In this document: positions 60,514 to 64,000 of the stretch, one piece after another
How positions within the stretch are numbered: the stretch's first letter is position 1
Layout of the letters: the number at the start of each line of letters is the position of its first letter
Origin: Niastella sp966212235
GTDB taxonomy: Bacteria; Bacteroidota; Bacteroidia; Chitinophagales; Chitinophagaceae
NCBI GenBank assembly: GCA_966212235.1
Contig: CBIHPP010000005.1
Span: forward strand, 434,001 to 498,000
Direction of reading: 5' to 3'
DNA: 64,000 nucleotides
Notes under the pieces: model-generated
What the model saw: the letters and a program-made list of their open reading frames with translations, nothing else
Told to the model about the DNA's origin: nothing
Databases searched by the model: none
Position numbers and translations under genes: made by a program

Positions 60514-63510
60514 ATGAATCCTGGAAAATATCTAAGTGAAATACTAAAAAGAGGCGCCAGCAATTTTGATGTTCTAAGATTGGTGGCGGCGCTTGGTGTA
60601 ATTATAGGGCATGCCTATGCACTGGCTCCTCAGCCTCCGCTACAGGATGGAATTTCAAGCATACTTCATTTTGATTATTCAGGTTCGCTGGCAGTTAAAT
60701 TCTTTTTCTTTTTAAGTGGTTTATTAGTAACGAATAGTATTATATCTAAACCCGATCCGTTTGTTTTTATCCTCAAACGCATATTTCGTATTTTTCCAGG
60801 CTTACTTATCTGCTTATTGGCAGCTATTTTTATTATCGGACCGCTCTTTACACAACTCCCGCTGGGGACCTATTTTTCTGATTCGGCAACCTGGAAATAT
60901 CTTACAGGCAACTTTTTCCTTTTAGATCTACAATGGAGATTACCTGGTGTTTTCACCGAAAGTAATTATGGGCTCAATGGCTCTTTGTGGACATTACCTT
61001 ATGAAGCACTATGTTATATTTACCTGGCTATTTTTTATGGACTGGGATTATTAAAAAATAAGATCGTTGCGAATATCTTTTTTGGTGCGATAGTAGTGGT
61101 ATCATTTGTAGCCCCCACCCATTTACCCCCTTTCTTTTCCCAGAACCCCGATTCCACCTTATTACCTGCATGTTTTGCTATAGGGGCTTTATTTGCCAAT
61201 AATAAAAGCTACATTTTAATTAATATTTCCCGCGTTATTTTAGTGTGGCTATTCGTGGTGGTTTCTAAACACACGGTAGCATACCAGTTCATCTTTTATA
61301 TAGCTTTTTTTTATACAGCTATTTTTATTGCATCGCTCGACTTTGTTATAAAACGCCTAAGCCTTCCATTCGATGCTTCTTATGGAGTTTATGTATACGG
61401 GTTTATGGTTCAGCAATGCATACATGCTTTATTTCCATCCATGGGCGTGCATGGAAACCAGTTTTTAGCAGCCATTATAAGTATTGGTCTCGGTATTTTG
61501 TCGTGGTATGTAGTTGAAAAGCGTTTTATTGAACTGGGAAATAAATTGTCAGTTGCCGGATCTTTAAAAACACTAACTGCCAATGCAAAAAATTATATTC
61601 AAAATGCAGCCTTGTCGTGGCCAAGCAAAAAAACATTCACAGGCAATAATACCATCGCTTTTTTCTTCTTTACTTTTCTTGCCATTATTATTCATGCCAT
61701 TGTTTTAAAATTTGTTTTTCCCGGCTACTATAGCCCATTTTATCCTCAACATTCAGATTTTTATGTTCCTGCGGCATTCGCTAACTCAAATGAACCAATA
61801 GCCAGCTTTAAGGGATTGCTTGCGTGGCCCCGCCCGGTGCTTATGATCTATTTGAAATTAAGCGGATATTTTGGCATAAAAGGCAGTATTGCCAGCACGA
61901 TATTAGTTATTTGCTCAAATTGCGCGTTAACTACCCTATTGATAAAACGCATTTTTAAAATACCTGTTAACTGGCAATTGATAGTATCTTTCATACTGTA
62001 CTGTTTCTTGTTATTTTCACAATCATACTTTTATATATTTTCCACACAGGATGCAGGGGCCCAATTATCATTTTTATTTTTACTGCTTGGCGCGCATTGC
62101 TATTATTCAACGTACGCCAGATCTGTTATAGTAAGCAATGCCTTATTGTTTTGTTTCTGCTTGCTGGCATTTTTAAGCAAAGAAACTTATGGATTGGCTA
62201 TGTTATTGTTCACAGCATTATGGTTTATCTATTACAGGAAAACCAGTCTTTTACAATCAATGCTGCCTTTTACAATAGTTACCATATCGCTGATCATTGC
62301 AGTTGCAGTAAATATCTTATTAAAATCCGCATTTATTGATCCAAATGCGTCGGCCCAATCAGCCTATCACATCAGCTTAAGCCCCCTGGTAATATTCCAG
62401 GAATGGTTCAGGTATGCGCGTGAAGCCCTTAACATCGCCAATATTATTATAATAATACTATTAGGATACTTGCTTATTAAAGCACGATTAAACAATAAAT
62501 ATGAAATAACGTTGGTATTTGCAGGGTGTATACTGGCAGCAGCCGTGTCCTGGTTACCCAATGCCATTTTACCCAACCATCACTACAAAGGCTATTCATT
62601 TAACGGAGCGTATTTATTTTATTTGCCATTACTATTGCTGCCCATGGTATGGTTTCTCCCTAATTTAAAAAAGGCAGCCATTGCTATTGCTATATTATGT
62701 TTGATCAGCCCGCTGCTGAACATAAGCAAATACAAGGATGGTGATAACCAATGGGTGCTGATCCAGGAAGACACGCAACGCAATCTGTTAAAAGATCTGG
62801 GCCAGTTAATTAAAACGCTTGTGCCATCTCCCCAACCCCAAAAAATACTTATACAGGGAATAAAATTTCCTTTTCATCCATTTGCTTTTCCTGAATCGCT
62901 AAGAGTATTTCCCAATGCGAAATATGCAACTTTTGATATTATAAATTTTAATCCATCATCTTCCAATAACAAAAGGACCGACCTGGTACAGTTTATTGCT
63001 CCCGCTGATTCCAATATGGTCAGGTATGATCAAAAGTGGGTCTTTGATGATATGGGAAAATTGATCAAAACGGAAAATTTACTGGCAGAAAGAGTTATAG
63101 CTTCTTCTGCCGACAGTAATGAAGTGATACAGATCAACCAGGAAAATTTATCAAAACTTGCAATAACCGGCTTTTATGACGCGGAAAATGGCATCAGATG
63201 GACAAATGGCAATGCCTCCATTGAACTTAATGAGGTTATTGAGAATAAGGACAGTATCATTGTTCAATTGAATACGTACATGCCCCCTATCTGTAAATCT
63301 GTTACACCCAAATTATCATTGTCAGATATAAACAATCTGGCATTCGAGTCCATTCTTACAACAAGAAAAGGGGATACATTTTATTATTTGTTTGTTTTGG
63401 ATAAAACTAAAAAGTTTAAAAAAATAAACATCCAGTCTGAAACTATAGATGCATCCCCTGACCAAAGAGTATTATCGTTCCCGTTTGTTAGCTTGAAAAT
63501 AGATATTTAA
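60514..63510 (+). CDS. acyltransferase_3 membrane protein fused to a second polytopic domain
   Basis: I chose ATG 60514 (MNPGKYLSEI); a TTG at 60487 would add nine residues. Of 998 aa, the first 350 are an OafA/acyltransferase-3 domain (FDVLRLVAALGVIIGHAYAL, FFFLSGLLV, LNGSLWTLPYEALCYIY) with about ten helices. A second polytopic half (about 380-740) resembles GT-C-type membrane transferases. A soluble beta-rich tail (about 790-998) follows. It probably O-acetylates the surface glycan. The second half is related in style to the next gene. Confidence 0.8.
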   Translation: MNPGKYLSEILKRGASNFDVLRLVAALGVIIGHAYALAPQPPLQDGISSILHFDYSGSLAVKFFFFLSGLLVTNSIISKPDPFVFILKRIFRIFPGLLICLLAAIFIIGPLFTQLPLGTYFSDSATWKYLTGNFFLLDLQWRLPGVFTESNYGLNGSLWTLPYEALCYIYLAIFYGLGLLKNKIVANIFFGAIVVVSFVAPTHLPPFFSQNPDSTLLPACFAIGALFANNKSYILINISRVILVWLFVVVSKHTVAYQFIFYIAFFYTAIFIASLDFVIKRLSLPFDASYGVYVYGFMVQQCIHALFPSMGVHGNQFLAAIISIGLGILSWYVVEKRFIELGNKLSVAGSLKTLTANAKNYIQNAALSWPSKKTFTGNNTIAFFFFTFLAIIIHAIVLKFVFPGYYSPFYPQHSDFYVPAAFANSNEPIASFKGLLAWPRPVLMIYLKLSGYFGIKGSIASTILVICSNCALTTLLIKRIFKIPVNWQLIVSFILYCFLLFSQSYFYIFSTQDAGAQLSFLFLLLGAHCYYSTYARSVIVSNALLFCFCLLAFLSKETYGLAMLLFTALWFIYYRKTSLLQSMLPFTIVTISLIIAVAVNILLKSAFIDPNASAQSAYHISLSPLVIFQEWFRYAREALNIANIIIIILLGYLLIKARLNNKYEITLVFAGCILAAAVSWLPNAILPNHHYKGYSFNGAYLFYLPLLLLPMVWFLPNLKKAAIAIAILCLISPLLNISKYKDGDNQWVLIQEDTQRNLLKDLGQLIKTLVPSPQPQKILIQGIKFPFHPFAFPESLRVFPNAKYATFDIINFNPSSSNNKRTDLVQFIAPADSNMVRYDQKWVFDDMGKLIKTENLLAERVIASSADSNEVIQINQENLSKLAITGFYDAENGIRWTNGNASIELNEVIENKDSIIVQLNTYMPPICKSVTPKLSLSDINNLAFESILTTRKGDTFYYLFVLDKTKKFKKINIQSETIDASPDQRVLSFPFVSLKIDI

Positions 63511-63514
63511 AGTA

Positions 63515-64000
63515 ATGACATTCTTTAAACCTGGTCAGCTACAACCAAAACAACAGCGGTCACTGCTGATATTGGGTGTGGCGGCTGTACCCATCATCAT
63601 TTTTATTTATTTCTTAAGGTGGAAAACGGATGTGATCTATGGCGATGATCTGCACATGTATATCACCCACGAAGGGCTCAGCAGCCTTTCGGAAGAACTG
63701 AATATGCCGACTCTTTACGGCAAATACCGTCCTGTACACGGCTTTGTTTCGCATGTATTAATAGAGGTTTTTAATAAGCATACCAGTGGTTATTTCCTGT
63801 TCAATATTGGGATACAGTCGCTGAATACCTTATTGTTTGCGATGCTGGTGAATTTATTTTTAAGATCACCTTTCCTGTCATTATTATTAAGCCTGCTGAT
63901 CGGTCTTTCCCGATTTGCATTCTTTAATATCACGCAATTATTAAACGGGGGTGCTTTGGAAGGCCTGGCAATGACTTTTTTCCTGGCGTCGTTATTTTTT
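63515..64000 (+). CDS. polytopic membrane protein, GT-C-like (3' end outside window)
   Basis: An open frame from ATG 63515 (MTFFKPGQLQPKQQRSLLIL) to the window edge, 162 codons. A first helix (about 15-36) is followed by an extracytoplasmic loop with VIYGDDLHMYITHEG, resembling the aspartate loop of GT-C transferases, then further helices. It lies 4 bp after the preceding stop and continues the operon. Confidence 0.65.
   Translation, partial: MTFFKPGQLQPKQQRSLLILGVAAVPIIIFIYFLRWKTDVIYGDDLHMYITHEGLSSLSEELNMPTLYGKYRPVHGFVSHVLIEVFNKHTSGYFLFNIGIQSLNTLLFAMLVNLFLRSPFLSLLLSLLIGLSRFAFFNITQLLNGGALEGLAMTFFLASLFF

Overview
The window looks like a chromosomal segment of a Bacteroidota bacterium, most likely a Chitinophagaceae relative (Niastella/Chitinophaga type). 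The basis is the A-rich leaders in place of Shine-Dalgarno sites, TAnnTTTG-type promoter boxes, the RemB-like outer-membrane barrel, and several small hypothetical families I associate with that group. Taxonomy is inferred from protein style only.

Layout. (1) 1-7278 is ordinary chromosome: a partial outer-membrane barrel, a dihydroorotase, a short MutS-like ATPase, an M1 aminopeptidase, and the first 353 codons of comM. (2) 7276-48403 is a 41,125-bp integrated element that splits comM. Its left end carries a large serine recombinase, and the comM reading frame resumes exactly at 48402. (3) 48402-64000 is chromosome again: the last 161 codons of comM, then a surface-polysaccharide locus of glycosyltransferases, a split transketolase, an epimerase-GT fusion, methyltransferases and an acyltransferase.

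Inside the element: an operon read leftwards (YbaK-like protein, membrane-anchored protein, VirD4/HerA-like ATPase with a nuclease-like tail, recombinase); relics; an XRE plus SecB-like pair; three ArdC-like proteins with destroyed zinc motifs; a RuvC-fold-like protein; a membrane protein plus metallo-beta-lactamase-fold pair; a second serine recombinase with a coupled 50-aa protein and a second VirD4-like ATPase; a resolvase; a 2,322-aa RHS protein with a probable immunity gene; a two-gene candidate defence cassette (modified-base-reader-like protein plus membrane coiled-coil protein); a higher-GC island of stand-alone receiver domains between direct repeats; and a repeat- and hairpin-rich non-coding zone. 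No relaxase or mating-channel gene is visible.

The most striking observation is that the recombination site lies inside the recombinase gene. Joining the two ends in silico rebuilds a palindromic attP across which the recombinase frame continues without a stop into the double-XRE frame at the right end, giving a predicted 654-aa protein. In the integrated state the recombinase instead stops at a TAG supplied by the antisense strand of comM, and the double-XRE part is stranded at the other end with no ATG of its own ahead of its first helix-turn-helix. Integration would therefore switch the recombinase from a long DNA-binding-fused form to a short form.
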